A DNA stretch of 64,000 nucleotides. It comes from Rebecca billardiae RCC1528. Lineage: Eukaryota > Haptophyta. Numbering within the stretch: the first letter of the stretch is position 1; each line of letters starts with the position of its first letter. The stretch is taken from positions 806,001 to 870,000 of the forward strand of contig OZ251224.1 in the NCBI GenBank assembly GCA_965240325.2, given 5' to 3'. The position numbers and the translations under genes were made by a program. This document shows positions 1-10,561 of the stretch, piece by piece. Below the pieces are notes generated by a model. It searched no databases and was not told the DNA's origin. It saw only the letters and a list, made by a program, of their open reading frames with translations.

Positions 1-2421
1 ATCGAGACGAGCGAGCGCGAGGGCGGCGCGGGCGTCGATCTCGACGGTTCCGTTGCGGATGGCGTCTTCGTCGGGGTGATCGCGCTCGTGGACAACGACG
101 AGGTGCCCGCGCTGGAGGGCGCTTGGCTGTGCACGCGCGCCGCGCCCTGCTCGACGCTGCCGCCCGCCGTGCCCGTGCACGCGGTGCGCGACTACTTCGG
201 CGAGAAGTACGCGCTCTACTTCGAGTACCAGCGGCTATACACCGTCTTCCTCGCCTGGCTCTCCGTTGCCGCGCTGCTCGCCACCGCCGTGCAGATCACG
301 CTCGCGCTCGTGCCAGCCGACGGCACCTTCCACCTCGAGGCTGCGCTCGGCTCGCCGCTGTTTGGCCCGTACTGCCTCGTGCTCGCGGCGTGGGGCACGC
401 TGCTCGGCGAGATGTGGAAGCGGCGGCAGTCCGAGCTGGCATTCCTCTGGGGCACCACCGACTTCGAGGAGGAGGAGCCCTCGACCGCGCGCTTCGTGCG
501 CTCGGCCGGGGTCGGTCTCGCGCGCGGGCAGTACACGCCGTCCGGCCAGTTTGTGAGCCTGGCCGATTTGGACTCGGCCGAGTACGTGCCGCACTTCGCC
601 GAGTCGGAGCAGCGCAGGCGCGCGCTCGCCTCCGCGGCGAGCGTGATCCTGCTCATGGGCTTCATCGTCGCGGTGACCCTCGCGATCGCCGCCATCAAGA
701 TCATCCTGCAGCGCACGTGCTGCACGGAGTGGGGCGCGGTGTACGGCGCGATTCTCAACTCGGCCTTCATCGCGATGATGGGGTACATCTGGGAGCCGTT
801 CGCGCGCTGGGTGAACGACCTGGAGATGCACCGCACGAGGACGGCGTACGAGGACCACCTCATCCTCAAGACCTTCGCCTTCCAGTTCGTCAACAACTAC
901 GCGTCGCTCTACTACATCGCGCTGGTGCAGGGCACGCGCGCGCCGCTGCTCGGGCTGCGCCACGGCGGTGAGCTCGTTCGCGACGAGTGCCCGCGGGGCG
1001 ACGACGGCGAGCCGTCGTGCATGCGCGCCTTCTTCATCCAGCTGGTCACGCTCGTGCTGATGCGCCAGGTGTGGCGGCAGGTCCTGGTCTTCGCGCGCTA
1101 CGCCATTCTGCCGCGCGCGAGCGCCGCGCTCCGACGACGCCGCACCGCCGAGGCAGCCGCCGTGGCCGACGGCGCCGACACCGACGAGGTGACGCGCCAC
1201 TGCGCTCAGCAGCTCGAGCTCCCCGAGCACGGCGGCACCGCGGAGGAGTACGCCGAGATGATCATCCAGTTCGGCTACGTGTCGCTCTTCTCGAGCGTCT
1301 TCCCCTTCGCCGCGTGCCTTTGCCTCGCGACCAACGTGCTCGAGATGCAGACAGACGCGCGCAAGCTCCTGCGGCTGTGCCGAAGGCCGCGCTACCTGGG
1401 CGCAGAGGACATCGGAGTCTTCATGCCGATCCTCTCGTTCCTCTCGTACGCGTCGGTGGTGACGAACGCGCTGCTCGCGTACCTGCTCTCCGAGACGGTC
1501 GTCACAGACATCTTCCCGCACGTGAGCGGCGCGCGGCGCCTCGCCATCATCGTGGGCGCGGAGCACGTGATGCTCGGGCTCAAGCTCGTCCTCGCGCACC
1601 TCGTGCCCGACGCGCCGCGCTGGGTGGTGCACGCGCAGGCGCGGCGCGCGTACGCGCTGCAGCTGCGCGAGGAGCGCGCGTCGGCGGGCGCGTACGCGCA
1701 GATGCGCGCGAGCCAGGCGGAGGCCGACTTCGCCACCGGCGCCGCCATGGGCCCTGGCGGCTCCGCCAAGCACGCCCAGGCGCGCGGCGGCGCGGAGGAC
1801 TTGGAGACCGAGTTTGACGACGACAGCCCAGAGGCGTGGCGGCACTTCCTCGAGGACCCGTTCGATGGTCTCACGCCGCTCGACGAGGACGAGGCGGCGG
1901 GGCTGCTGCGCGATGAGTGGCTCTCGGGCACGCCGCCGCTCGCCCAGCAGGACGAGGCCGTCCCCACGCACGTGGCCAGCAGCGCCGTGCGCGAGCGGCG
2001 GCGGCTGGTCGCGCTGCACGCGCACGCCGGGTTCGCTGACGGGGAGGACGCGCGCGGCCCGCGCCGTCGCGGCGCTCGGCCCGGGCAGTGGGCCGGTGGC
2101 ATGAGCGGCGGTGGTGGACCGCCGTTCGACGATTTCCTCTACGATGACGAGGACTACTTTCGCAGGCACGACGACGTCGATGCAGCGGATGATGCCGACG
2201 CGCACTCAGCTGTGGAGCCCTCAGCCTGCGGCAACAGCGGGCTGGCGGCAGCGGTCGCAGGGATCAGCCCTGCCGAAGACGGTGACGACGACGATGACCA
2301 CGATCTGCGTCGACGCCGGCACCAACCGGTTGGCGTGGAGGCGGGAGGCTACGACTCGGCTGCTGCCATCAATCCGGCACGCAACGTTCGGCTGGACGCC
2401 ACTCGGCAGCTGCGCGTGTGA
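1..2421 (+). CDS. Anoctamin (TMEM16) family membrane protein, 5' end outside window
   Basis: Probable Ca2+-dependent ion channel or lipid scramblase. The frame is open from base 1, so the start and N-terminal domain lie upstream; about 806 residues are visible. Family hallmarks: VRDYFGEKYALYFEY before the first helix (base ~184), WKRRQSELAFLWGT after the second, and FVNNYASLYYIAL. About nine hydrophobic helices follow to base ~1610. The helices that bind Ca2+ in anoctamins are present with acidic residues kept: the EYAEMIIQFGYVSLF segment (base ~1246) and TNVLEMQTDA (base ~1335). The tail after base ~1640 is long, acidic and low-complexity, with Asp runs, unlike typical short anoctamin tails. 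Family is secure from the motifs; channel versus scramblase cannot be decided. Confidence 0.93.
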   Translation: METSEREGGAGVDLDGSVADGVFVGVIALVDNDEVPALEGAWLCTRAAPCSTLPPAVPVHAVRDYFGEKYALYFEYQRLYTVFLAWLSVAALLATAVQITLALVPADGTFHLEAALGSPLFGPYCLVLAAWGTLLGEMWKRRQSELAFLWGTTDFEEEEPSTARFVRSAGVGLARGQYTPSGQFVSLADLDSAEYVPHFAESEQRRRALASAASVILLMGFIVAVTLAIAAIKIILQRTCCTEWGAVYGAILNSAFIAMMGYIWEPFARWVNDLEMHRTRTAYEDHLILKTFAFQFVNNYASLYYIALVQGTRAPLLGLRHGGELVRDECPRGDDGEPSCMRAFFIQLVTLVLMRQVWRQVLVFARYAILPRASAALRRRRTAEAAAVADGADTDEVTRHCAQQLELPEHGGTAEEYAEMIIQFGYVSLFSSVFPFAACLCLATNVLEMQTDARKLLRLCRRPRYLGAEDIGVFMPILSFLSYASVVTNALLAYLLSETVVTDIFPHVSGARRLAIIVGAEHVMLGLKLVLAHLVPDAPRWVVHAQARRAYALQLREERASAGAYAQMRASQAEADFATGAAMGPGGSAKHAQARGGAEDLETEFDDDSPEAWRHFLEDPFDGLTPLDEDEAAGLLRDEWLSGTPPLAQQDEAVPTHVASSAVRERRRLVALHAHAGFADGEDARGPRRRGARPGQWAGGMSGGGGPPFDDFLYDDEDYFRRHDDVDAADDADAHSAVEPSACGNSGLAAAVAGISPAEDGDDDDDHDLRRRRHQPVGVEAGGYDSAAAINPARNVRLDATRQLRV

Positions 2422-2640
2422 ACCCTCGCCGGCGGGCCCGCCCTCCCGCCGACCGTGCGCGTCACCGAGTCACCGGGTCACTGCTCAGCCAGTCACCGTC
2501 AACGACGTTTATTCGACGGTCCTTGGGCCTTGTCACTCGTACGGTTGTCACCGATGCTAAGATTCTATGCGCCGCAGCATCAGATCATCACTACTATCGA
2601 TATAGACAATATTTGGTTAATATTTGAATTATGGCGCACG

Positions 2641-2688
2641 GCCCCCCCCCGAAAGGTCTGAGCGTGAGCGAAAGCCGGGGGGGGGGCG
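2641..2688. repeat. C10/G10 hairpin
   Basis: A perfect 12-bp stem, G-C10-G at 2641-2652 pairing with C-G10-C at 2677-2688, around a 24-nt loop. It lies about 220 bp after the anoctamin stop. Confidence 0.8.
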
Positions 2689-3192
2689 GCGCACGTGCTC
2701 CGCAAAATCAAAAAGAGGATGCGCGCAGGATTTTGGGGATTTTTGTGGGTGGCCTTACCGTACGTATGAGTGGATTTCGCTGCCAATGATTGCGTTTGTA
2801 GTAGATGCTAATTTTAACGATAGTAACACTTAGGGGAATGCCGGGTGGAATAGCATATAACACCAGCCGTGTGTTCGAACATTCCGTCATAGTAAGATGC
2901 TTGAATTGTAAGAGCCTGAAACAGCTCGCCAACCATAGAAAAGAGAGGTTGAGTCAGATTTTATGTCGCTTGAAGTAAAGAATTATTATGCCGGCATCTG
3001 AAGTCATGATTCATGAACCGTCGCTTCTCAGTGGCGGATATCATCAGGTTAAGGCCGTTAACTCGTTAAGCCCCTTGTTAAAAGCCCCTTGATTACCCTT
3101 GATTCATACACGGGTAATATCTTTTAAAGCCGGAAGGCGCTCAAAATACCCAAGTGGGTGCGCACTGGGTGCCGGGTGGCCCGCGAAGTAAA

Positions 3193-3223
3193 GTACAGTT
3201 TACTATTATTAACGTGCACACTT
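3193..3223 (+). repeat. 31-bp dispersed motif, copy 1
   Basis: GTACAGTTTACTAT followed by AACGTGCACACTT. An almost identical copy in the same orientation lies at 7478-7509, so the two flank the F-box/RCC1 gene. Confidence 0.6.
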
Positions 3224-3957
3224 GGTTAACATTTTATCGGTGACTAGAATCAAGAGATCTTCAACTGAAACGTGATTTGGACGTCGAAGAGGCACGCACG
3301 GCCCAAGGCCGAAGAGGCACGGCTCGTTGCTTGCGGTTGGCAATGCGGGGTGCTGCACTGCACAGGCGCGGTGCGACGGGGAGCATTCCTTCTCCCGGGC
3401 GGCCACCACGGCCTCGGAGGTGGTGAGGAACGCGTCGGCGACCACGGCGTGGACCACCTCCGTCGCGCCGGACACCCCGGTCGCCCCTCACCGGACTCCA
3501 CCCTCGCCGCGCGCTGACCGTTTGCCGGTCGAGCCGTGCTTGCTGTGCTGCCTGCGCGGCCCGGCGCGTGCCCCCGCGTGGTGCCACAAGGCGGGTGCAG
3601 ACGTGGCGGCGCGGTGGTGCGTGCGATCGGGGGACCCCACCTGAACTACGACACGGCTGCGCGCGCTCATCCGTGCTCATCACGGTGGTGGACGCGCGAC
3701 TCGACGCGCGCATCGAGCGCGGCAGGCCGGCACGGCTCGGCTCGGCAGCCTGCTCGAGGCGCGAAGGCGCGCACCGCGCGCTGCCCGTGGGCGCGACGAG
3801 ATGGTGCATCATCGCGCTACTTGCCATCTTCCTCTCGCCACGCCTTCGACACGATGGCTGCGACTGCTGCTCGGAGGCGCGCTCCGGGGGGCTCACGCAC
3901 GCGTTCAGAATTCGAGCTCGGCGGTGACCGCGTGGACGAGGGGCAGCGCGGTGCACG

Positions 3958-4440
3958 GTGGCGGAGCGCGTGCGGAGCGCAGCCTACACCTACTACACGC
4001 TCCATCCAGACACATCGCGCATGCTCGCGCGACCTCCTCGGTCCATCACGCGCGCGTGCGCGCGCGAGCAGGTTTCGGCAGCTGCCGGGCGCGAGCGAGC
4101 ACGGCGCGCCGCGTTGGCGCGCGCGCACCGATACCCGTGCGCAGCTCGACGAGCGAGCGCGGTGTGTTTCGACGCGTATGGAGAGACGCGGTGCATCGGG
4201 GTGGAGCGCGTGCGGAGCGCAGCCTACACCTACTACACGCTCCATCCAGACACATCGCGCATGCTCGCGCGACCTCCTCGGTCCATCACGCGCCCGTGCG
4301 CGCGCGACGGCAGGTGTGCACTCAGTGCAGCCGCCGGGCGCGAGCACGGCGCGCCGCGTTGGCGCGCGCGCACCGATACCCGTGCGCAGCTCGACGAGCG
4401 AGCGCGGTGGGGTTCGATGCCGCCGACCACCTCTGGCTCG
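3958..4440. repeat. Tandem duplication, period ~240 bp
   Basis: The segment starting GAGCGCGTGCGGAGCGCAGC at 3964 recurs at 4204. The first ~90 bp are almost identical. The shared sequence continues through the CACCGATACCCGTGCGCAGC segment near 4130 and 4372, with small indels between. No gene is assigned. Confidence 0.85.
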
Positions 4441-4663
4441 GTCGCGCTCACGAGGCTGGTCGCGGGCCTAATCGTGCCGTGTATTGGCTGCCTGCTCGGT
4501 CATTGGTGAACTCGCGACGCTGACTACAAGTACAACCGCGAGTACGGTTACACGTATTCTGGTAGGCATGCTGTGATTGTGAGTTTATGCAACTGTGATA
4601 TTCTGTACATAGGGCCGTGCGCCCTCAACTTCGTTGTTCACTACCCGAAGATCGGCGTAGCCG

Positions 4664-4666
<3 letters not shown>

Positions 4667-4746
<80 letters not shown>
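4667..4746. repeat. (AT)n microsatellite
   Basis: Uninterrupted AT dinucleotide run of about 40 units. Confidence 0.97.
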
Positions 4747-4749
<3 letters not shown>

Positions 4750-5409
4750 TCGGCTGATGTCGATCATCATCGGCAAATAAGTAATAATCATCATGACGAT
4801 GATGTCGATCATCATCGACGGCCGAGTACTACGGCGTCGAGTATACGGTGTAATACTCTGTACTACGGTTGCCCGCGTACTCGGCGTAGTGCGGACCGCG
4901 GCGCGGCCGGCGCGCGGCCCGCGGCTGGGCGGCTGCCGGCGCTGCCGCGGCCGCGGTCCCGCCGCCCAACCGCCCGGGCCGGCGGCCGGCGCGCCCGCCG
5001 CGCCCGGTGCCGCCCGCCCGGCGGCTCAGCCCGAACGCGCTGCCCAACGTGATGGTCGTGATCATGATGCGGCGCCCGCGCCGCACGCGGCACGGCCTGA
5101 CGTGCTCGTGGAAGACGGCGGTCACGGCGGAAGTCGCAGTGGAGAATTTGAGCCTCGCGTCCGAAGGCGGGCGAAGCTGCTAGACGACTGCCGCCTAATC
5201 TCTGACTCATGGGCTCTAGCCGTTGCGACTGCGGGGCCTGCAGCCTGGTGTTCCAGTCTCAGCAGTGCCCCCGAGCCGCCCGACCGTCGTCGACAGACAG
5301 ACCGTCGTCGTCGATGTCCATGGTGCCACGTCGACTGCGGCAGCAGACGCAGCAGTTGCCAGAATCAGAGTGGGCCTGAGACTGTCATCTCGGACACCAC
5401 CGCCACTAG

Positions 5410-6957
5410 TTACGCCGTACAGCCGGGAGCGCGTAGGCGTGGCACATGCGTGACCAGCTTCGGCGTGGTCTCGTTGGCGACGCCAGTGATGCGATCTGGA
5501 GTCATGGGATCGGGGACGGGCCAGGCTGTGCTTGCGCCGTGGCCAACTCCGCCAAGCGCGACGGACTGCCGCTCGCCGCATGAGTACACGCCACCGCTCG
5601 CCGTCACAAACAGCGTGTGCTTGGGGCCAACGACGACAGCCATCACACGCTCATGGGCGAGAGCGACCACGCGGGCCGGTAGCGCGTGCACGCCCTTCCC
5701 CCCGAGGCCCAGCTGTCCACTCCAGTTGATCCCGAAAGTGTGCACGCTGCCGTTCGCGTCCACCACCGCGCTGACATTATCGCCTGCCGTTGCGCGAATG
5801 GCGCGCACGCCAGCCAGCGCCTTGACGGGCTTGGGCACGTTCGTGAAGGTGTCCAGACCGTGCCCAAGACAGCGTACTCCTGAGCCTGTGGAGTACACGC
5901 CGCCCGCAGCGTCTACCACGAGGCTATGCCGACCGCCGCCGCTCACGTACACAGCGCGCACGCCCGCGAGCGCCTCGATGCGCCTGGGCGCGTGCTGATG
6001 CTGCTGGTCGCCGTGCCCGAGCGCGCCTCCCCAGCCATTTCCGCACGAATAGACGACGCCGGCGGTCGAGAGCAGTAGCGTGTGCTGACGCCCTGCTGCA
6101 ATGGCCCCCACGCGCACGTCGTCCAGCGTCTCTACGCGCTGCGGCTGCTGCCGCGCCTCCGTGTCACCATGACCGAGCTGGCCCCAGAGGTTTGCCCCCC
6201 AGCTGTATGCACACCCAGCAGCGCTGAGCGCGATGCTGTGGCCGCCACCAGCGGCTATGCCCACCATGGCCTCGCCCGGGGTGAACAGGACCAGCTGGAA
6301 CGACCTGCGCGCTCCCGTGCCCCCCGCCCCCGGCTGGCGCCACGGATGCCTGCCGCACTCGTACACGGCCCCGTTGTCGGCGAGGGCGAGCACGTGCCCC
6401 CCGCCCCCAGCCACGGCGCACACGCGGACTGCTGAGAGCGCGGCGACACGCGCCGGCTGCACGGCGCTGCTGGTCGAGTGATGGCCCCCAGCAGTAGGCG
6501 GGCCAACGTCGCCGGTTCCGATGCCATGCGCGTGGCGCACCGCCTCCTCGCCGCAGGTGTGCAACCCGCCTGCCGCGTCCACAAACGCGCTGACCCGCCC
6601 CGCGAGGCCTTCAGCCGCGGCTACGACGTGCGTGTGCGCTCGTGCGAGCTCGAGCACACGCTCGCACACGAGCAGCTCGACAGTCCACGTGGACGCCGCT
6701 GGCAACACCGTCGGTAGCGCGCACTCGTGCCCACGCATCCGCACGCGCTCGCGCAGCACGCTCTCGATCGGTGAGCGGCCTCCCGGCGCGCCGCGGAACA
6801 GGCGTGTGGTTGCATTCGCGGCGGCGAGATCTCTCGCCTCGAGGTACGTGAGCACATGCTCGACCAATTCGGCCGGAAGGTCGGCTAGCAGCCGCTCCGC
6901 TGAGGCAGCGCGAGCCGCGAGCGCACTTCCCGTGGTGGGCGTCGGCCGGAAAACCAT
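5410..6957 (-). CDS. F-box / RCC1 seven-bladed propeller protein
   Basis: 515 residues, single exon, ATG at 6957-6955, TAA at 5412-5410. An F-box-like segment lies at residues ~22-60 (LLADLPAELVEHVLTYLEA). It is followed by about seven RCC1-type repeats to the C-terminus, each with the pattern VxAIAAGxxHTLLL...GxVYSCGxNxxGQLGHGD (clear examples near bases 6250, 6070, 5910, 5730). F-box proteins normally serve as substrate adaptors of SCF ubiquitin ligases; the propeller would be the substrate-binding head. An SKP1 gene lies 20 kb away in this window. The start is immediately next to a foldback element (6971-7249), which therefore occupies the promoter or 5' leader. Domain calls are firm; the substrate is unknown. 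Confidence 0.9.
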   Translation of the reverse strand: MVFRPTPTTGSALAARAASAERLLADLPAELVEHVLTYLEARDLAAANATTRLFRGAPGGRSPIESVLRERVRMRGHECALPTVLPAASTWTVELLVCERVLELARAHTHVVAAAEGLAGRVSAFVDAAGGLHTCGEEAVRHAHGIGTGDVGPPTAGGHHSTSSAVQPARVAALSAVRVCAVAGGGGHVLALADNGAVYECGRHPWRQPGAGGTGARRSFQLVLFTPGEAMVGIAAGGGHSIALSAAGCAYSWGANLWGQLGHGDTEARQQPQRVETLDDVRVGAIAAGRQHTLLLSTAGVVYSCGNGWGGALGHGDQQHQHAPRRIEALAGVRAVYVSGGGRHSLVVDAAGGVYSTGSGVRCLGHGLDTFTNVPKPVKALAGVRAIRATAGDNVSAVVDANGSVHTFGINWSGQLGLGGKGVHALPARVVALAHERVMAVVVGPKHTLFVTASGGVYSCGERQSVALGGVGHGASTAWPVPDPMTPDRITGVANETTPKLVTHVPRLRAPGCTA

Positions 6958-6970
6958 GATTGACCGCGTG

Positions 6971-7249
6971 GATCATCCAAGGGGTCTTACAAATAACCCA
7001 CTGGGGAGGAAGCCCCCAGTGCGAGCTTGGACCCATGCTCTGTACCCTGGGGTTTTAGAGTCCGGTGTTTTTGCAGGCTTCAGCGGTACTTTTCTCGCTG
7101 AAACGCCTATTCTGGGCGATCTCCGGACAAAAAGCCACAGTGGCCAGCCTTCCAAAACACCGGACACTCGAACCCCAGGGTACGGAGCATGGGTCCAGTT
7201 GGCAGTTGCCTTCCTCCCCAGTGGATTTTTAAAGTCTCCTTGGATCATC
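6971..7249. mobile_element. Foldback / MITE-like inverted repeat
   Basis: Imperfect inverted repeat with arms 6971-7072 and 7154-7249 around an ~80-bp spacer. The arm core CCACTGGGGAGGAAG at ~6999 matches the reverse of CTTCCTCCCCAGTGG at ~7210; GGACCCATGCTC and ACCCTGGGGTT are mirrored in the other arm, as is TCCGGTGTTTT at 7061. Outer ends read GATCATCCAAGG and CCTTGGATCATC. No protein-coding capacity. It starts 13 bp upstream of the F-box/RCC1 ATG. Confidence 0.8.
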
Positions 7250-7477
7250 TCCCTTTTCAATCTCTTCATCCTCTTTCTTCTCCCGCCCTGGTCCGGCTCG
7301 GTCCGGCCACCGCTCCGGCTGGGGGAGTGGGGGCCGCTCACCGGACCAGGTCGGCTGGAGAGCTGCTGGTGAGCAGTTTCGGAGTATCCATAGCAAGGGG
7401 GTTCAATTCCAAGTAGTAGATTATTGGTGAGCATGCGCTCGGCCCTGGCTCGGCAAGATTACTACTCAAGTATGGGG

Positions 7478-7509
7478 GTACAGTTTACTATGATTTAACG
7501 TGCACACTT
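7478..7509 (+). repeat. 31-bp dispersed motif, copy 2
   Basis: GTACAGTTTACTATGATTTA then ACGTGCACACTT; differs from the 3193 copy by one inserted base and about one substitution. Confidence 0.6.
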
Positions 7510-7689
7510 AGCAGTACCAAGCCCCTTGACAGTACTAGCAAAATAATATGAACTATGAAAAATCAGATGCTCAACTCAAAGGAATCAAGGGGGGTCAACT
7601 CGCGCCTCAAGCCCTCAACGGCCGCCGCATTCTTCCCGACCAGCGCATCGGTCGCTTGCCGTTTGCGTGCCCATCCTCCTCACCTCCCC

Positions 7690-10351
7690 ATGCGACCCCG
7701 CGGCATCACCGTCGTCGCGCTCGCCGCCTTGGCTGCGGCCCCGGCGACGTGCTTTGAGTTCGTCATGGGCGGCTGCGGCGGCCCTGCCTGCGCCATCCTC
7801 GACACGGGCGAGACCAAGTGCTGGGGCACTGGCACGCACGGACGGACCGGCCACGAGGACACCGAGACGCGAGGCGACGACCCCGGCGAGATGGGCAACA
7901 ACCTGCCGACGATCGACCTGGGCACGGGGCGCACGGTGAGCCAGATCTACTCGACGATGGAAGACAGCGCCTGCGCGCTCCTCGACAACGGCGACTTCAA
8001 GTGCTGGGGCAAGGGGCAATACGGCCGTCTCGGGCTCGGCGACGCCGTCAACCGAGGCGACTTGCCGGGCACGATGGGCGACAAGCTGCCGGCCATCGAG
8101 CTACCGTCGGGCACGGCCATCGTGAAGGCGGCCGTCGGTGAAGACTCTCGCTGCCTCCTTCTCGACGACACCACCACCCGGTGCTTCGGCCGAGCCAACT
8201 GGCTCGGCCTTGGCCTGGGCTCAACCGCGCAGAGCGTCGGCGATGACCCGGGCGAGATGGGCAACAACCTGATGGCCATCGACTTCGGGGCGGGGCGGTA
8301 CGCCGTGGACATATTCGCGGGCTCGGACGCGTACTGTGTCATCCTCGACAACCAGGCCCTCAAGTGCTGGGGCGACAACCCGAAAGGCAATCTCGGCTAC
8401 GACGACAAGAAGGACCGCGGCGCGGGTCCGCAGACTGGGTGCGACGACTGTCATCTCATGGGCGACAAGCTCCCGGCCGTCAACCTCGGGACCAGCGAGC
8501 TGGTGCGGACAATGGAGCTCTCTCAGCAGCACACCTGCGCGATCTTCGACAACGGCGGTCTCAAGTGTTGGGGGAGCAACTGCGCCGGCGAGCTCGGCTA
8601 CGAGGACACGCTCGATCGCGGCGACGGCGACGAGGACGCGCTGCCCAACCTGATGGGCGACAAGCTGCCGTTCGTGAATTTGGGGACGGGCAGGACGGCC
8701 GCCGCGGTGAGCCTTGCGGCGCCCAGCTGTGGCACCACGTGCGTGCTGCGCGACGACGGCTCCTACGTGTGCTGGGGCGACAACCCCTACAGCCTGGTCA
8801 TGGACGGTACGACCGTCGACTACGGCGAGGAGGCTGGGACGATGGGCGACAACCTCAAGCCCATCTACCTGGGCAGGCACCCGGACGACCCGGCCAACCG
8901 CAACCGGACGGTCTGCAAGTTCGAGATGGGCGAGGAGACGAACTGCCTGCTCCTCGACGACTGCACCTTCACGTGCATCGGCTACTGGCCGCACCTCGCC
9001 CAGGGCGACGATGAGAGCCGCGGCGACGAGCCGGGCGAGCTCGGCGACGGCCTGCTGCCCATCGACCTGGGCGACGGCGCCCTCAGCAAGTGCTTGGCGG
9101 GTACGGAGACGTGCTACCTCACGACGGCGGCAGTGCCGCCGCCCAGCCCACCGACCCCGCCCAGGCCGCCGCCCAGCCCGCCGCCCGAGCCGACGCCGCC
9201 GCCGAGCCCGCCGCCAACCCCGCCGCCAACCCCGCCGCCAAATCCACCGCCACCACCCCCGCCGCCACCCAGCCCGCCGCCCAGCCCGCCGCCCAGCCCT
9301 CCGCCGCCGCCGAGCCCACCGCCGAGCCCGCCGCCTCCGCTGGAGCCGCTGCCGCCCCCATCCCCTACGCCGCCACCGAGCCCGCCGGCGCCACCCCCGA
9401 TGCCGCCGCCCTCACCTCCGCCGTCGCCGCCGCCCTCGTCGCCACCAAGTCCGCCACCATCGCCGCCGCCAAGTCCGCCGCCATCGCCGCCGCCATCGCC
9501 GCCCCCATCGCCGCCACCGCCGCCAAGTCCGCCGCCATCGCCGCCGCCATCGCCGCCGCCATCGCCGCCGCCGCCATCGCCGCCGCCATCGCCGCCGCCA
9601 TCGCCGCCGCCATCGCCGCCGCCATCGCCGCCGCCATCGCCGCCGCCATCGCCGCCGCCATCGCCGCCGCCGAGTCCGCCGCCATCGCCACCGCCATCGC
9701 CGCCGCCAGCGCCGCCGCCGCCATCGCCGCCGCCATCGCCGCCGCCGCCAACCCCACCACCATCGCCACCGCCGCCACCATCGCCATCGCCGCCACCGCC
9801 GTCTCCACCTCCAAGCCCGCCACCCAACCCACCGCCGAGCCCACCGCCACCTCCTCCACCGCCAAGCCCACCGCCAAGCCCGCCCTCGCCGCCGCCGAGT
9901 CCACCGCCGCCCGCGCCGCCGCCAAGCCCGCCGAGCCCGACGCCGCCGCCGCCGTCGCCGCCGCCCCCTAGCCCGCCGCCGTCCCCGCCGCCGCCGCCGC
10001 CGCCGTCGCCGTCACCTCCTCCGCCGCCGCCGAGCTCGCCACCGCCACCGCGATCGCCTTCGCCGCCACCAAGCCCGCCACCACCGCCGCCACCGCCAGC
10101 TCCACCGCCGAGCCCGCCGCCGCCGCCACCACCACCGCCGTCCCCTCCGCCCTCCCCGCCACCCGCGACGCCACCCGCCCCGCCGACTCCACCGTCGAAT
10201 CCTCCATCGCCGCCAACGCCGCCGCCGAGCCCGCCGCCGCCGTCGCCGCCGCCGTCTCCCTCGCCCGAGACTGCGTCTCCACCGCCGCCCTCGCCCTCGC
10301 CGCCTCCGCCGAGCCCGCCACCGTCGTACGACGAGCCGCCCAACCCCCCGA

Positions 10352-10382
<31 letters not shown>

Positions 10383-10530
10383 ACCCACTCCACCACCAGT
10401 GCCGCCGCCAAGCCCGCCGCCGCCACCGGCGCCGCCGTCGCCGCCGCCGAGCCCGCCGCCACCGCCATCGCCGCCGACGCCGCCGCCAAGCCCGCCGCCG
10501 CCACCGACGCCGCCTTCGCCGCCACCGAGC

Positions 10531-10561
<31 letters not shown>

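Larger units (their letters stand above)
2422..5409. other. Gene-poor spacer
   Basis: About 3 kb between the anoctamin stop and the F-box/RCC1 stop. It holds a C/G hairpin (2641-2688), a copy of a 31-bp motif (3193-3223), a tandem duplication (about 3958-4440), an AT run (4667-4746) and a very GC-rich block (about 4880-5050). Several open frames exist at 3260-4520 and 4790-5400, but none shows recognisable domains or plausible protein composition. The 2700-3250 stretch is AT-rich relative to the surroundings and has no gene that I can see. Confidence 0.6.

Noticed and set aside
235-2205. 656-codon minus-strand open frame opposite anoctamin
   Set aside because: Composition is Arg/Glu/His filler typical of GC-rich antisense; the plus strand has clear anoctamin motifs.
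3261-3956. 231-codon minus-strand frame in the first spacer
   Set aside because: Arg/Ala/Pro-rich with no domain, and an equal-quality frame on the other strand.
7370-7440. GGTTCAATTCC resembling a tRNA T-arm
   Set aside because: The flanking bases do not form a T-stem, and no acceptor or anticodon arm could be found.
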